Position numbers and translations under genes: made by a program
The notes under the pieces: generated by a model
Databases searched by the model: none
Told to the model about the DNA's origin: nothing
The model's input: only the letters and a program-made list of their open reading frames with translations
Source of the DNA: Letharia columbiana
Taxonomy: Eukaryota; Ascomycota; Lecanoromycetes; Lecanorales; Parmeliaceae
Direction: 5' to 3'
NCBI RefSeq assembly: GCF_014066305.1
Contig: NW_023501061.1
Coordinates: forward strand, 1-64,000
DNA length: 64,000 bases
Shown here: positions 1 to 11,555 of the stretch, piece by piece
Layout of the letters: the number at the start of each line of letters is the position of its first letter
How positions within the stretch are numbered: the stretch's first letter is position 1

Positions 1-3000
1 ATAATTACTCTACTTTAGAAAGATTAATAGTATTATTAAAATCTTTTTAGATACGAGAGTTTTTTTCTAAGATACTTCGTATTATATCGATATACTTCTA
101 TTTTCTATAGATAGTAATTTTATTAAGTAGTTAAATTTTTAAAATAAAATCTATAATTACTTTCTCGATAGCTAATTTTAATGTGATAAGATTAATAAAT
201 TCCTCGAGTATAGGCCTTTTATCTTCGAATATCTTGGCTGCTAAAGAATAATTCTTTACTTAAATTAAGTAATCTTCTTTAGCTTCATACTTAATTACGA
301 AGTTAATTCTATAATAATAAGATATTATACATAAAGTAATATTATTATTTCGAATAGAAATAAAGTTAAAATTTACGTCTATAAGATATATATAAACTTT
401 ATTTATCTCTAATTTAAAAAGAAAATCTTAATTAGGAAGTGGGTTCTTGTCTCGTAAAGATATAGTAATAAATCTAGTGAATTTCGAAGAAATAACTTGA
501 TATCGTTTCGATCTTATAATTTATTAAATTCTTATATTATCTCTAGTAGTAGCTTATATTAATATAGCGATATTCTCACACTTAATAAAAATTACTTTCT
601 TCTATAAAAGATCGATTACTACTTCTTCTAAATCGAGTATATTTATCTCTATTAAAAAATTTATTTTAAGATTATTTATAATATATATATTTTAAATAAA
701 CTTAATTATAATAGATTTTTCTTTCGAAGTTTTATCTTTTATAAAGAAGAAAAGAGTAATTTATTTATTAGTAAAATATCGATTTAAGCTAATTTTATAT
801 AAGATAATTAAAGCTATATACTTCTTAATAGAGAAAGAGAATATTAATCTCTTTAAAAAAACTCGATTTTCTATACTTATTAGATATTCGATATTTAGAT
901 ATTCTAATTTTAATAAAGCTCTTAAAGAAAGACTAAATAGCTCGATAAGATAATATTATAATTAAAAGATTATTTTATTATTCGAATTTACGAGTACTAT
1001 AAACTTGATTAACTCGAGTTTCTTAGAAATAGACGTCTTTTATAGTAGTATTTTCTTAAAGATCTATATTAATTTCTCTAATAATAAGTCAAATATAGAA
1101 TTCTTCTCTCTAAAAATCTTCTTAATATTCTTTAAAGAGGTTATTTAATAATAAGATTTCTTTTTAAAATAAATATATAACTAATTATTAAATAAAAACT
1201 TCTTTTAGCATTTTTGATAAACTAGCGAATTTTCTATTTTATTTATAATAATATAATAAGTAATTAAGATAAATTTAATATCGACTTTCTTATCCTTATA
1301 ATTAAATTTCTTATTTTCTAAAGTCTTATTTTTATACGTATCGTAGAAATAATAATTATTATCTATATAATATATTAAAGAATTCTATAAATATATAAGA
1401 TTATAGTCTTTATAATAGCCCTTAAAAATAAAGCTCTTATTTTTAAGATTATAAAAGTATACTTTCTATAAGGATTAAGATATAGATATTTTTATAAATC
1501 TCTAATTATTATATTTCTAATTATCGCTATATTATCTAATTAGATAAAATAAATATTTATTATAATTTTAATAATTCGTTTAATTTGAATACTATAACTA
1601 ATTTAATTAGGCGTTTTTAATTATAATTATAAATAGCTATTTAAAAGTTAATAAAGCGTTTTTTAAAGTCTAATTTTTTAAAACTATAGTTAAAATCTAA
1701 GTCTAAGTTTAAATCTAGAATAAAGCTTATAGAAATTATTATCTAAATAGCTATATATAAAAAAATACTTAATTATCTTAATTTTATTAATAAGATATAT
1801 AAATTTAAAAAATATAAGAGGAATATATAAAGAAATTTAATTATTATTAATATTTATAATCTAGATATAATAATCTTAATTAATAAGAATAAGTATTATA
1901 TATTTATAGATCTATTATAAAAGAGCGAGAAGAAAGAAATAATCGCTTTTAAGCTTTTTAAAATCTATCTTATTATTTTCTAGAAAAAGATCTATTCTTA
2001 TTAAATCGTTATTTATAATCTTAATCTCTATCTCTCTCTTATTCTTAATCTCGAACTTCCTTTTATATATTCTTATATTATAACTTCTTTTACTAATTAA
2101 GATAATACTATAACTCCTTTTTATTATTAAGTTTCTTTATAAATTCGCGAAGCGTAATTTAAAAAGTTAAAGGCGATATAATAATTTATAACTTAATTTT
2201 TAAGTAATTCTATACTTAAATAGCTTAAATATACTTCTCGAAAATTTCTATTTATACGATATACTTAAAGACGCTCTATATATAACTTATAAAATTATAT
2301 CTACTATTAGCGTTATTAAGAGTATAAATTTATCTTATAAATTAATCTAAAGTTAAGAATATAAATATTTTAAAATAATTTTGTAGTCGAGTAAGTATTC
2401 TTTTTAATTCTATTTAAAGTTATATTATCGCGTTTTTTTTATCTTAGAATAGAGTATTTAGTTATTAGAATAAGATAGCTTCTCGAAAATAAATCGAGAG
2501 ATTTATATATATAATATCCTCTTTTTTAATTACAACGTAATCTTTTATATATTAATAGAAAGAATATACTTTTCGATATATAATTTCTTTATTATTAAAA
2601 ATAATATTATTAATATTATATAATTCTTTTAAATCTAAATAAAAGAATTCTAAATTAAAGATATAGAAATTATTATTAGATCCCCTCGAAGTAGCTTATT
2701 TAGAAGATTTTAAAAGACTTTATAAATTTATTAAATCTATAATATTAGAAGAGAATTATAAATTATTTAGAGTTACTTATATAATTTATAATATAATCTA
2801 TTATATTATCGAATTAACTTTTATAAGCAAAAGCGATATTTATTAAGGGCTCTCTTAATTTTATAAAAACTAATTTTCGCTAGAATTAGATTTTAAAGCG
2901 ATATTTTTTAAATTAAAAGATTCTAACTAATTAAAAATCGATCTATTAAATTTATTATTAAAAAATCTTATACTTATAAAGTTTTAATATTTTTTATTAT

Positions 3001-4212
3001 TATTTCTCGATATTTTATCGAATATAGCTTAATCTAATAAAAAGAGAATTTTATTTATTAAGTTTATAGCTATATAGAAATCCCGAGAATTTAATATACT
3101 TAACTTTCTTAAAGTCTAATTTACTTTTAATATAAAATTTAAAAGCGATAAAAAGAAAGATAAAGATCGAGATTAATAAAGAGATTAAGGTTTTTATATA
3201 AGAGTTATAAATAATAATAAAAAAAACTAGTAAGTCTTCTTTCTTTATCTTTATCGAGCTTAAAAAGAGAAATTCTATTAAAATAAGAAAATCGAGTTAT
3301 CTTAAAAAAAGGAGAAGATAATAACTCTAAGAAGACGTTTATATAACCTCTTAAGTCGAGGCTTAAATTCTTAAGAATAGAGGTATTCTTAGATTTAAAT
3401 TAAGTTATTCTAACTTATTAAATAAGAAAATAATTACTATTTATATAATAACGAATTTTATATATAAAGATAATAATAATTATTATTAGAGTATTTATAA
3501 ATCTAAAATTATAATTTTAAAAAAGAGAGTAGATAAGAGGTTTCTTTAATCGAGTAATTTCTAAAAGAGAGATCGAGTTAATACTCTAAGATCGACTTCG
3601 TTAAATATATAAATCTTAATTATAAAGAATATTAATAGATAAATTATAAGTCTATATAATCGATTTAATAATCTAATAATAATTCTTATTAAGAATCTAC
3701 TTATAGAGTTTAAGACTTTTTATTAAAAAAGCTTAAAATTAAAAGATAAGTAAAGTCGTTAATTCTATTAAAGTAAATTTTCTAACTTCGTCGATTATAA
3801 ATAGTTATACTCTATTATAAAGAAAGATATAAAAAGAAATAAAAAGAAAGCTCTATCGAAAAAGAAAGAAGATATTAAGAATAAAAGATAAGTTTTCTTT
3901 AAGAGAAGGAAAGTTATTTAAAAAGTAAGAGAAAGTAAGTAACTCTCGTAATGATTCTTTCTTTTAGAAAAAAATCCTTTCTTTAAAAAAGTAATAGAAG
4001 TAAAACTTCTTAATATAAGAATAGTATCTCTAATACGGAAAATAGTGAGGATAATAATTAAAGAATATAGGAAAGTTAAGTATTACTATCAATTATTAGA
4101 AATACTATATAAAAAGTATACATATACTTCTAAAAAGGAGTTTTACGAAGAAGGGAAAGATATTTCTTAGTTCTAATTATGATTGATTAATTAATTAATT
4201 AAGCTATAAATA
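1..4212. repeat. RIP-degraded AT-rich sequence, class unresolved
   Basis: No open frame of useful length survives. The sequence is dominated by TpA with very little CpA or TpG, as expected after heavy RIP. Patches on the plus strand between about 2640 and 4200 read as Lys/Glu-rich peptide broken by TAA/TAG, so this may include gag-like or other transposon coding sequence. I could not match it to the gypsy element that follows, whose recognisable homology begins only near 4290. No LTR matching the one at 7524-7687 was found here, so the 5' LTR of that element is either lost or outside the window. Confidence 0.5.
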
Positions 4213-4304
4213 TTCTCGAAGAAAGAAAAGAAAGCGACATACCAAGTTACGCTAGTAAGGTTTCTCGAAGAAAGAAAAGAAAGCGATATACTAAGTTCTC
4301 ACGC
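4213..4304 (+). repeat. Tandem direct repeat, 49-bp period, two copies
   Basis: The string TTCTCGAAGAAAGAAAAGAA starts at 4213 and again at 4262. In both copies it is followed by GCGA, then TAC and AAGTT. The two copies differ mainly by C-to-T changes. The second copy runs straight into recognisable reverse-transcriptase sequence, so the duplication sits at the 5' breakpoint of the gypsy homology. Confidence 0.7.
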
Positions 4305-4790
4305 TATGTCGGGAACGTAATAGTTCTCTTCGATCTAATTAACGATCTAGCTATATATTAATAATATATAAATAATATTCTATTCGAGTATCTAAATAAC
4401 TTCTACTAGATCTATCTCGATAATATATTTATTTATAATAAGATAAAAAAGAAATATATTTAATACGTTAGATAAATTCTTTAGAAATTAAGAGATGTCG
4501 ATCTTTAGATAGATATTCTTAAGTGCGAATTCTACGTCTAAAAAACTAAATTTCTAGATCTACTAGTATTTATAGACGAGTTATAAATAGACTTTATTAA
4601 AATCTAAGCTATTATTAAGTGAATTACACCTATTAATCTTAAAGAGATATAGACCTTTATCGAATTTTATAATTTTTATTAACGATTTATTAGAGATTTC
4701 TCTAAAATAGTTAAACTTATAATAAAACTTATAATAAAAGAGGCTATATTTAATTAGTCTCTAGTATATTAAGAGGCCTTTTACTTTCTT
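4290..4790 (+). pseudogene. Gypsy reverse transcriptase remnant
   Basis: Around 4320 the frame reads like the FGLxNAPATFQ block of gypsy RT (visible as LFDLINDLAIY). IYLDNIFIYN at 4410-4439 follows, corresponding to the catalytic Y-[LVI]-D-D box with the second Asp changed to Asn by a G-to-A RIP change. KCEFYV at 4521-4538 comes next, then FYNFY-stop-RFIRDFSK up to about 4720, matching the conserved GFANFYRRFI block at the RT/RNase H boundary. Stops replace Gln, Trp and Arg codons. The copy is inactive. Confidence 0.85.
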
Positions 4791-4794
4791 AAAG

Positions 4795-5200
4795 TCGCTA
4801 TTATAAAAGTCTTAGTTCTACGTTATTTCGATAGAATAAAGAAGGTCGTTCTAGAGATTAACTCTTTCGACTATATTAATAAAGATATTCTTTTCTAATA
4901 TAATAATAAGAGAGTATTTCACCCGATAGTCTTCTATAATAAGAATCTTACTTTAGTCGAGTATAACTATTAAATCTACGATAAGAAGTTACTAACTATT
5001 ATTCGCTATCTTAAATATTAATATTCTAAACTAAAATATATTAATATCTTTATTAAGATCTTTATAAACTATAAGAGCTTAATATACTTTATTAAAGAAA
5101 GAGACCTTAATTATCGCTAGGCTCGCTATTTAAATATATTATTTAAATTTAATATAAAGATTTATCTATCGATTAGAACCTTAGAATATTAAGATAAATA
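4795..5200 (+). pseudogene. Gypsy RNase H domain remnant
   Basis: In frame with the RT, the sequence reads VLRYFDRIKKVVLEI, then HPIVFYNKNLTLVEYNY, then INYKSLIYFIKERDLN and ARYL. These match the RNase H blocks L.YFD......ETDASDYA, HP.AFYSK.L..AE.NY and TDHK.L.YF. of gypsy polyproteins. The catalytic Asp of the first block and the DHK Asp appear as Asn, consistent with RIP. The domain is interrupted by several TAA/TAG codons. Confidence 0.8.
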
Positions 5201-5479
5201 TATTTATATAAATAATTAAGTATAAATCAATCAATTTTAAAGACGAATAATTACGCTAATAGTATTAAATAATTTTTATCTCTAATCGATTAGAGTTAGA
5301 TAGCGAAAGTATTAATATATATATAATTAATAACTTTATCTACTATAAAATAGTAGAAGTTAATAAAAAGAACGACTATTATATGAAAATTCGTAATGCT
5401 ATCGTCGAAGATAAGAATAAGTTTTAAGAAATTACTCTTAATAAATACTTCGTATAAGATAAGATACTTTATTATAAGA

Positions 5480-6290
5480 ATCGTTTATAAATATTCGATA
5501 ATATATATATCGATATTATTCGAGAGATATATAATTAATTATTCTATAATTATCTTAAGATAATATATATCTATAAACTATTTAAAAGGGAGTATTATTA
5601 GCGAGAAATAAAGGCGATAGTAGTTATCTATATTCGAAATTACTATATTTATTAGAAGACTAAAATATCTCGTAATTAAAAATATAATTTACTTTAGTCT
5701 CTATTAATTCTATAGAAGCGATAATAAGATATATTAGTCGACTTTATTATAGGCTTATCTATATTCGACGACTATAACGCTATTTAAATAGCGATTAATT
5801 AATTTATTAAGAAATATTACTACGTAGCCTATTTTAATATTAATAAAGATATTATCGCTAAGAAGATAGTTAATTTACTACTTAAAAAAGTATTTTATCT
5901 ATATAGTCTATTAATCTTAATAATATTAAATTAAAGCCTTTAATTTATAGCTATTATATAAAAGTCTTTTTATAAAAGATTAAATATTATAGCTAAGCTA
6001 TTAATAGTCTTTCACTCTAAAATCGATAAATAAATCGAATAAGCGAATTAAAATATAGAGCGTTATCTTCGAATATATTATAATTATATATAAAACGACT
6101 AAGTAAGATAGCTATCTATTATCGAGTTCGTCGATAATAATACTATCTTATTAACTACTAATATTTCATCTTTTCTTATAAATAAGAAATTTTATTCTCG
6201 AATAACTTTTAATTTAAATATTACTAACTACGAGATTATATATAAGCGTCTTAATATTACTTAAATAGAGAATATTACGAATTATATAAA
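5480..6290 (+). pseudogene. Gypsy integrase core remnant
   Basis: The frame reads REYYQREIKAIV, then a QKTK-like block, then QSLLILQKR.QDILVDFIIGLSI and DDYNA. This corresponds to YYWP...V..Y...C..CQ..K, LLQPLPIP..PW.DISMDFITGLP and G.NAI of gypsy integrases. The downstream stretch to about 6290 has Lys/Asn/Tyr-rich peptide with RIP stops. The zinc-binding His/Cys residues are mostly lost. Confidence 0.75.
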
Positions 6291-6634
6291 ATAAATTCTT
6301 AAGTATATTTAAAGTAATATAGATCGCGCTTAGAAGACTATAATTATATAAGTTAATAAGTATTAATAAAAGATTACTTTTTAAATAGACGATAAAATCT
6401 TTCTAAATAATAAGAATATTATCTTTAATTATTCTTTCCGCAAACTAAATTATAAGAGACTTAATCTATTTAAGATTATAGATCTTATAAAAATCTTATA
6501 TTATCTAAAACTTCTATTAAGTATAAGAATCTATAACGTCTTTTATCTTAATCTCTTAAGTTTTATAATAAATAACTTCTTATTAGAGTAGATAAATTCT
6601 CCGCTAAAATATATTACTATTAATAATTAAATCG

Positions 6635-6815
6635 AATAGATTATTAAAGAAATATTTAACTCTAAATTAATTTATAATTATCTTAAGTATAAAGTTAAAT
6701 AGAAAGATCTTAATAATAATTCTATTTAATATAATATAAACGGCGATAAATTCGAAAATTACTAGAATCTAATAGATAACTTTTATAAGCGATATCCCGA
6801 AGAGTCTTATCTATA
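6635..6815 (+). pseudogene. Chromodomain at integrase C-terminus, remnant
   Basis: The frame reads KEIFNSKLIYNYLKYKVK, a Trp position now a stop, KDLNNNSI, DKFENY, NLIDNFYKRYPEE. This follows the chromodomain plan E.I.....R.....YLVKW.G......TWEP...L.NA.ELI..F..R of chromoviruses. In that family the domain tethers the integrase to modified histones and directs insertion into heterochromatin. That role is inferred from the family, not from this copy. Confidence 0.75.
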
Positions 6816-7523
6816 AAGAATTAACTAATGAAATTTTAAAACTATCTTAAATATTTCATTTTTAATTAAATTAAAATCGTTCGATATCTTTATAATAGTC
6901 TTATTTTTTTAAAGTCGAGAATTAATCTCCTAGGTCTATATTAATCGAAAATTATATCATATATAATCTCTCGCGTAGAATTTCCTTACTAACTAATATT
7001 TAAGTATCTTTCGAAGTTATAGTACGTTATCTATATATCTTACTATCGCCGTCGATAGTCTTTATCGATATCGATTATATAATATTCTATAGAGAAACTT
7101 ACTTAATATTAAATTAGAGTTTTTTAGCGCTTACGACTCGATTCGATTTAGAAGCTCTTAACTAATTACATCGTATTATTTCATTAATATTTTATCCGCT
7201 TAAATATAAATTCGAAAATTACTATTATTTATCTCTACGTCTATAAATATAGTTTTTATTATATTATATCGATTTTCTCTTAACTAGACTTTCTATATAC
7301 GTTTAAATTAGAACTAACGACGTCGCTATAATATAAGTAAAGAGAGCTACTACTATTTCTAATATCGTCTTTAAAAAAAGATATTATATTAAAAGATCTT
7401 AGATACGATTATTTCTTTACTACTTTTACTATTTTTTTTAGACGTTAAGCGTATATATATATCTATTTTTCTATCTTTTTACTTATTAATTATAAAATAT
7501 AATTTAATAAAGAAGAAAGATAA

Positions 7524-7687
7524 TATTATAAGCGTATTCTTAATATATTTCTTAGCTTTATAACTAGCGAGCCTTAACGAAGATATTCTCTATTATATTA
7601 TATCTTCTTTTTACTTATATAATTCGATATCTTAATTATCTTATTTAATATATCTATATTAATATTATATCTATATCGATTCTAATA
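7524..7687 (+). repeat. 3' LTR of the gypsy element (element-D type)
   Basis: This 164-bp block is collinear with the D-element LTRs. It starts TATTATAAGCGTATTC (D: TATTACGAGCGTATTC), shares CTAGCGAGCCTTAA in the middle, and ends TTCTAATA. A purine-rich stretch, AAAGAAGAAAGATAA, lies immediately upstream and fits a polypurine tract. Confidence 0.75.
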
Positions 7688-7744
7688 AAAATTAAATTTT
7701 CTATAATTAATTAATAAACTAGCGTTTTCGCGAAGATCTATATA

Positions 7745-7894
7745 TGTTAGAAGTAGTCTTTACGAGAATTCTACGATAGCTCTACGAGGCTCTATAGAGG
7801 CTCTACGAATAGATATTTAGATTCAAATAGGAGGTATCTAACTATCAAAGCGCAGACACCTTCGAAATTAGCTTTTTTAGCTGAGTTACTAACA
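7745..7894 (+). repeat. Left LTR of element I (RIP-mutated)
   Basis: Aligned with the right LTR it shows C-to-T and G-to-A changes throughout, for example GGCTGTCAAG in the right copy against AACTATCAAAG here. A short internal duplication of GGCTCTA makes it 13 bp longer than its partner. Confidence 0.8.
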
Positions 7895-8112
7895 ATAGTA
7901 TCTACGCTTTATTCCGAGTCGGTTACAGCCTAAAGAATCTGGCTAGAATTACCTCGAAGCGATACTAGCTATTGCCGAGGGTAACACGCTTAGTCTACTG
8001 AGGGTCGGGGGTTCGAGAACGCTTGAATCCTCTATCAAAAATCAGAAACTTAATTTTTTCAGAGGGCCGCTCGGGTAATAGTCACGCCGAAGGCGGGCCC
8101 CGAAGCCGAATG

Positions 8113-8275
8113 ATTTCGGGCAGGACGCCCTATTCCAATGAGGACGTATTTCGGGCAAGACGCCCTATACAAATGAGATTTTCGGGCAGGACGCCCTATT
8201 CCAATGAGGACATTTCGGGCAGAACAGCCCTATTTCAATGAGGACATTTTCGGGCAAAACGCCTCAGGGCAAAAA
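8113..8275 (+). repeat. Minisatellite of about 34 bp, five copies
   Basis: Copies begin at 8113, 8148, 8178, 8212 and 8246 (the last partial). The core is TTTCGGGCAGGACGCCCTAT followed by TCCAATGAGGAC. Each unit contains GGGC..GCCC, able to form a short hairpin. The array lies in the un-RIPed interior of element I. Confidence 0.85.
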
Positions 8276-8632
8276 GCCTAAGCAGACGCCCGGGAAAGAA
8301 ACCCCGAGGCCGGCCAAAAAAATAGGCCTGAAATTTGTGTGCGCTAAGGCGGGCCCACAGGCCCGGAATACAGCCCCATTCCCACATTGCACCGACGTGA
8401 AGGCGGGGCCACAGGCCTTTCACTTGGTAGCCCCGTGGGCAAAAACCCCAGTGGCAAATTTGAAGTCCCGCAATAAGCGGGCATTTTAGCAGTCTTCGGG
8501 GGAGTGAACCCCGGAGCACAGGGCATGTTATCCTTAAGATCGTGAATCTTTCGGGGAGTGACTCCTCGGAACGTCCGCGATTTTTGCACTGTCTTCGGAG
8601 CTCGAGGACGAGCCCCCTAGAGGGGGAGGCAT

Positions 8633-8769
8633 TGTTAGCAGCAGCCCCACGGGGGCTCTGCGACAGCCATACGGGGGCCCTGCGGGCAGGTATTTAGGTC
8701 CAAATAGGGGTGTCTGGCTGTCAAGCGCAGACACCCCCGGAATCAGCTTTTTTAGCTGAGTTACTAATA
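8633..8769 (+). repeat. Right LTR of element I (little mutated)
   Basis: This 137-bp block is GC-rich and keeps CpA/TpG dinucleotides. It begins TGTTAGCAGCAG and ends AGCTGAGTTACTAATA, and is the partner of 7745-7894. Confidence 0.8.
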
Positions 8770-8788
8770 ATATAAGAGTCTTTAATTA

Positions 8789-9188
8789 ATATATATAAAA
8801 GAATAAGATAGAGCTAATTTAAAAAATCTTAAATTTATATATATAGTTAATTATAAATTTAAAATTACTACGCTCTTTAATTAAACCGACTAAGTTAGCT
8901 CGCTAGCCCTCTCGAGATCTCTTATTAAAAAATAGATATACGTTATTTATAATAGAAATAACTTTTTTATTTTCTATTAAAAATTTAAGATTTTTTTTTA
9001 AAATTATAGAGCGTTATTTACGCTTTTCAAATTTTTAAGAATTTTAAAATTTAATCTTATAATTATTAAAATGTAAGGTACTTAAATATCGCTTACTATA
9101 GATCGCTTATTAAAGATCGCTTATCAAATTTACTCGATAGCCCTTATTAAAAAAAAATTATAAATTTAATTTATAGATCTTTACTCGT
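8789..9188 (+). repeat. Family A repeat, copy 1
   Basis: The copy begins ATATATAAAAGAATAAGATAG and ends with an AT-rich hairpin (ATAAATTTAATTTAT) followed by AGATCTTTACTCGT. The same unit recurs many times in both orientations. It shows no coding motif, no clear TIR and no clear TSD, and the family is unclassified. Confidence 0.7.
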
Positions 9189-9210
9189 AATAAAATAATA
9201 AAATAATAAA

Positions 9211-9838
9211 ATATATAAAAGAATAAGATAGAGTTAAATTAGAAAACCTTGAATTTATATATATAATTAATTATTAATTTATTAGATCTACGCTTTTTAA
9301 TTAGATATCGTAGATAAATAAATTAATATCTATAACTATTAAAATCTCGCCCTTCCGCGTCTCTCTTATTAAAAAAATAGGCGTATATTATTAATATATA
9401 GAATAACTTTTTTATTTTCTATTAAAACTTTGAGATTTTTTTTTAAAATTTTAAAGCGCTATTTATGCTTTTCGAATTTTTAAGAATTATAAAATTTAGT
9501 CTTATAATTATTAAAGCGTAAGGAATTCAAATATCGCTTATTAAAGTTCGCTTATCAAAGATCGCGGATAGCCGGACAGCCCTAATTAAAAAATAGATAT
9601 ATATTATTTAATTTTAGAATAACTTTTTTATTTTCTATTAAAATTTTAAGATTTTTTTTTAAAATTATAGAACGAAATATGGGCTTTTAGATAAAAAAAG
9701 AATTATTAAATTTAGTCTTATAAATATTTAAAGGTAACGAATTTAAATATCGCTTATTAAAAGTTCGCTTATTAAATTTACTCGATAGCTCTAATTAAAA
9801 AAAATGATTATAAATTTAATTTATAGGCCTTTACTCGT
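9211..9838 (+). repeat. Family A repeat, copy 2 with internal duplication
   Basis: It has the same start and same end (TTTACTCGT) as copy 1 but is about 630 bp. The block from AATAGATATA through the RIPed T-rich stretch to the GATCGC repeats is present twice, suggesting nested or unequally recombined copies. Confidence 0.7.
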
Positions 9839-9950
9839 AAAATCGTAAAATCGTAAAATAATAAAATAATAAAATAATAAAATAATAAAATAATAAAATA
9901 ATAAAATAATAAAATAATAAAATAATAAAATAATAAAATAATAAAATAAG
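9839..9950. repeat. Microsatellite, AATAAAAT unit
   Basis: Two AAAATCGT units pass into a run of about twelve perfect AATAAAAT units. It starts exactly at the end of a family A copy. Confidence 0.9.
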
Positions 9951-10339
9951 AGATAATAATAATATTTTTAAGATATAGTAAGTTAATAAAATCTTAATAA
10001 TAATAATTTAAGCTCTTTAATATAGAAGTATTAATAATAATAAAAGATTAATATTATTATACTAGTTTATTATATAAATTTAATAAAAGATAGATATTTT
10101 AATATTACGTTAAAATTATCGAATTTAAAATAAGATAAATAGAAGTATAGCGTAAATAAAAGTAGATATAATTAGTATTCGAATATTAAAACGAATTCTC
10201 AGCCCTATAAATCTACGCATCGCTGAGAGTTGCGATAGATGGCTATAGTACCTTTAATCGACCAGCATTGGTGCATATAGTCTTACATATTTATGACGAA
10301 CGACTGTTAACTTAACGGTCTATTGCAAGGGGCCGTGAT
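9951..10339. other. AT-rich spacer and 3' flank of the host-like gene
   Basis: 9951-10195 is AT-rich with no feature seen. From about 10200 the base composition becomes balanced, with CpA and TpG present again. 10200-10339 is therefore probably the un-mutated 3' flank or 3' UTR of the gene at 10340-11555. No clear polyadenylation signal was picked out. Confidence 0.5.
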
Positions 10340-11555
10340 TTACCAGATGAACTCTGCTTGGACAAGTGCAGGGTCATCAGCCCGTGCTGGCGGAAAAGGT
10401 CGCCGATGCCACGCCCTTATGAACCTCCTTGCCTCGTTTTCGTTCGAAAATGACATGACCCACCTAGCGGGAGTATGACGCCGAGCACCCAATTCTGCAA
10501 ATTCATCTGTCTCGGTGCTCGTCGAACCCTCGAAGCCATCCGCTGCGCTTCTAGAAGTGTCCAGCCTATCGATGGATATGTCCCATGCCAAGCCCCGATC
10601 GCGTCCATCAGCGGCTATTGTGTTCCTGATCACAGAAGTAGGCAATTGCTGTCCGTCAACCGAGAATAACACAGATCTCCCTGTTTTGTTCGTCTCCCCT
10701 AAGAGCGGACGGTACCCACGCTGATCCAACACTTGCTTTATACGAGCAGAATATGACGGGAAGAGTAGCCTAAGCTGAATTCTTTGAGATGGTGGGCAAA
10801 GAGAGTAGTCCTGTAGCAACGTGTAGACATCTTCACCTTCGATAACCACCCCTGGCTGCAACGGCAATGGTGACTCAATAGATGTTGGCGTATGGGTTTT
10901 GGCTATTCGATGTAGGCGAATGACATGGTTCTGATAGGTTCGAGCGTACGCGGGATTGGGGAATAGTATGAAGTAGCGACCTGCTGATTCCAACGTCGTG
11001 GGGTCTCGCAAAGGAATGACTATAATTCGGGTTAGTAACAAGCATCTTGTGCACATATTTCTCCTTTCTCAACCCACTTTTCAGGATATCGCCGGGACCA
11101 GTCCAATCGTCAATGTGTTGCCCCTTGGGTGCGATCCGTCGGAAGTCGCTTTCGATAAGTGACTTGCTGCCTGTATCGAGCCAAAGAACTGCGATTTGCT
11201 GGTGCCGAAAAACCTTTGCAGCTGCTGCTTTTGCCACTCTCTTGGGTTGCGCTCTCTCGCTATCAGACTCATGGCCGATTCCTCCTAATGCATCGTCGAC
11301 CTCGGGCAACGGTAAACGAGGCAGGTTTTGAACATCGTCGTGAAGTCTGGGATCTCGGTTGCCATCCCTTTGGACGTCCTCTGGGAACAATTCTTCAAGC
11401 AGTGACGGTTTTTGCGAAGGCGGAGGGTTTGAGGGTCTGAATCTTATAAAGCTTGCTCCCTTGCCGAATCTGTGTAGCAGTCGGGAATGGCACAAAGCGC
11501 GCAATTCCCACCGTAGTCGTAGACATTGGGCCACAATAGGTCGTGAAATTAGCAT
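10340..11555 (-). CDS. Two-exon gene, probable mitochondrial protein with RRM-like segment
   Basis: Exon 1 is 11555-11078 and exon 2 is 11019-10340 (stop included), joined across a 58-bp intron to give 385 aa. The start is the first in-frame ATG, with a TGA stop three codons upstream. The first 40 or so residues are Arg-rich with almost no acidic residues, as in a mitochondrial presequence. An acidic block follows (LLEELFPED, near residue 55). Residues about 123-159 read VLWLDTGSKSL..SDFRRIAPKG..DDWTGPGDILK. After the junction IIPLRDPTTLESAGRYFILF resembles an RNP1-type strand of an RNA-recognition fold. The C-terminus has WVMSFSNENEARRFIRAWHR and ends AEFIW. I do not recognise a named orthologue. 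The mitochondrial and RNA-binding suggestions are inference. Codon use and GC are normal, so it has escaped RIP. Confidence 0.75.
11020..11077 (-). other. Spliceosomal intron in the host-like gene
   Basis: On the minus strand the donor is GTGGGT, the acceptor is TATAG, and a perfect fungal branch-site match, TTACTAAC, lies at 11031-11038. Removing these 58 bp joins the WTGPGDILK frame to the IIPLRDP frame without a stop. Confidence 0.85.

Larger units (their letters stand above)
4262..7687 (+). mobile_element. 5'-truncated, RIP-degraded Ty3/gypsy chromovirus
   Basis: Reading through RIP stops, the plus strand shows in order the second half of a gypsy RT, RNase H, integrase and a chromodomain. 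About 700 bp of non-coding 3' region and one 164-bp LTR (7524-7687) follow. The order RT-RNaseH-IN-chromodomain is the Ty3/gypsy chromovirus arrangement. The RT finger and palm motifs that should precede 4290 are missing and no 5' LTR is seen, so the copy is incomplete. Its LTR closely resembles the LTRs of the three element D copies at 14030, 16248 and 19717. This element is therefore the likely autonomous relative of D. Confidence 0.8.
7745..8769 (+). mobile_element. Element I: small non-autonomous LTR element (TRIM-like)
   Basis: Two direct terminal repeats, 7745-7894 and 8633-8769, flank a 738-bp interior with no recognisable gag or pol. Both begin TGTTAG. The left ends CTAACA and the right CTAATA (RIP variant), giving the TG..CA ends of an LTR. 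A 5-bp target duplication, ATATA, lies at 7740-7744 and 8770-8774. AGAGGGGGAGG just before the right repeat fits a polypurine tract. No tRNA primer site could be assigned. The interior is GC-rich and largely free of RIP, whereas the left LTR is strongly mutated. ORFs of 60-95 codons inside show no recognisable motif and overlap tandem repeats. I treat them as chance. Confidence 0.8.

Noticed and set aside
1..2600. 5' LTR of the first chromovirus
   Set aside because: Looked for TATTACGAGCG.. and CTAGCGAGCCTTAA landmarks. None was found, so the element is called truncated.
7960..8020. tRNA-like internal promoter (B-box-like GGGTTCGAGAAC near 8008)
   Set aside because: No matching A-box arrangement or cloverleaf could be built, so it is not called as a tRNA or SINE head.
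8023..8734. Five overlapping ORFs of 66-94 codons on both strands in element I
   Set aside because: They overlap the hairpin minisatellite and the LTR, show no motif, and are expected by chance in GC-rich DNA lacking TA-rich stops.
8789..9188. Family A as a Helitron (3' hairpin near the end)
   Set aside because: The hairpin ATAAATTTAATTTAT is partly a product of AT-richness, the end is not CTRR, and no TC start or A/T target could be shown.
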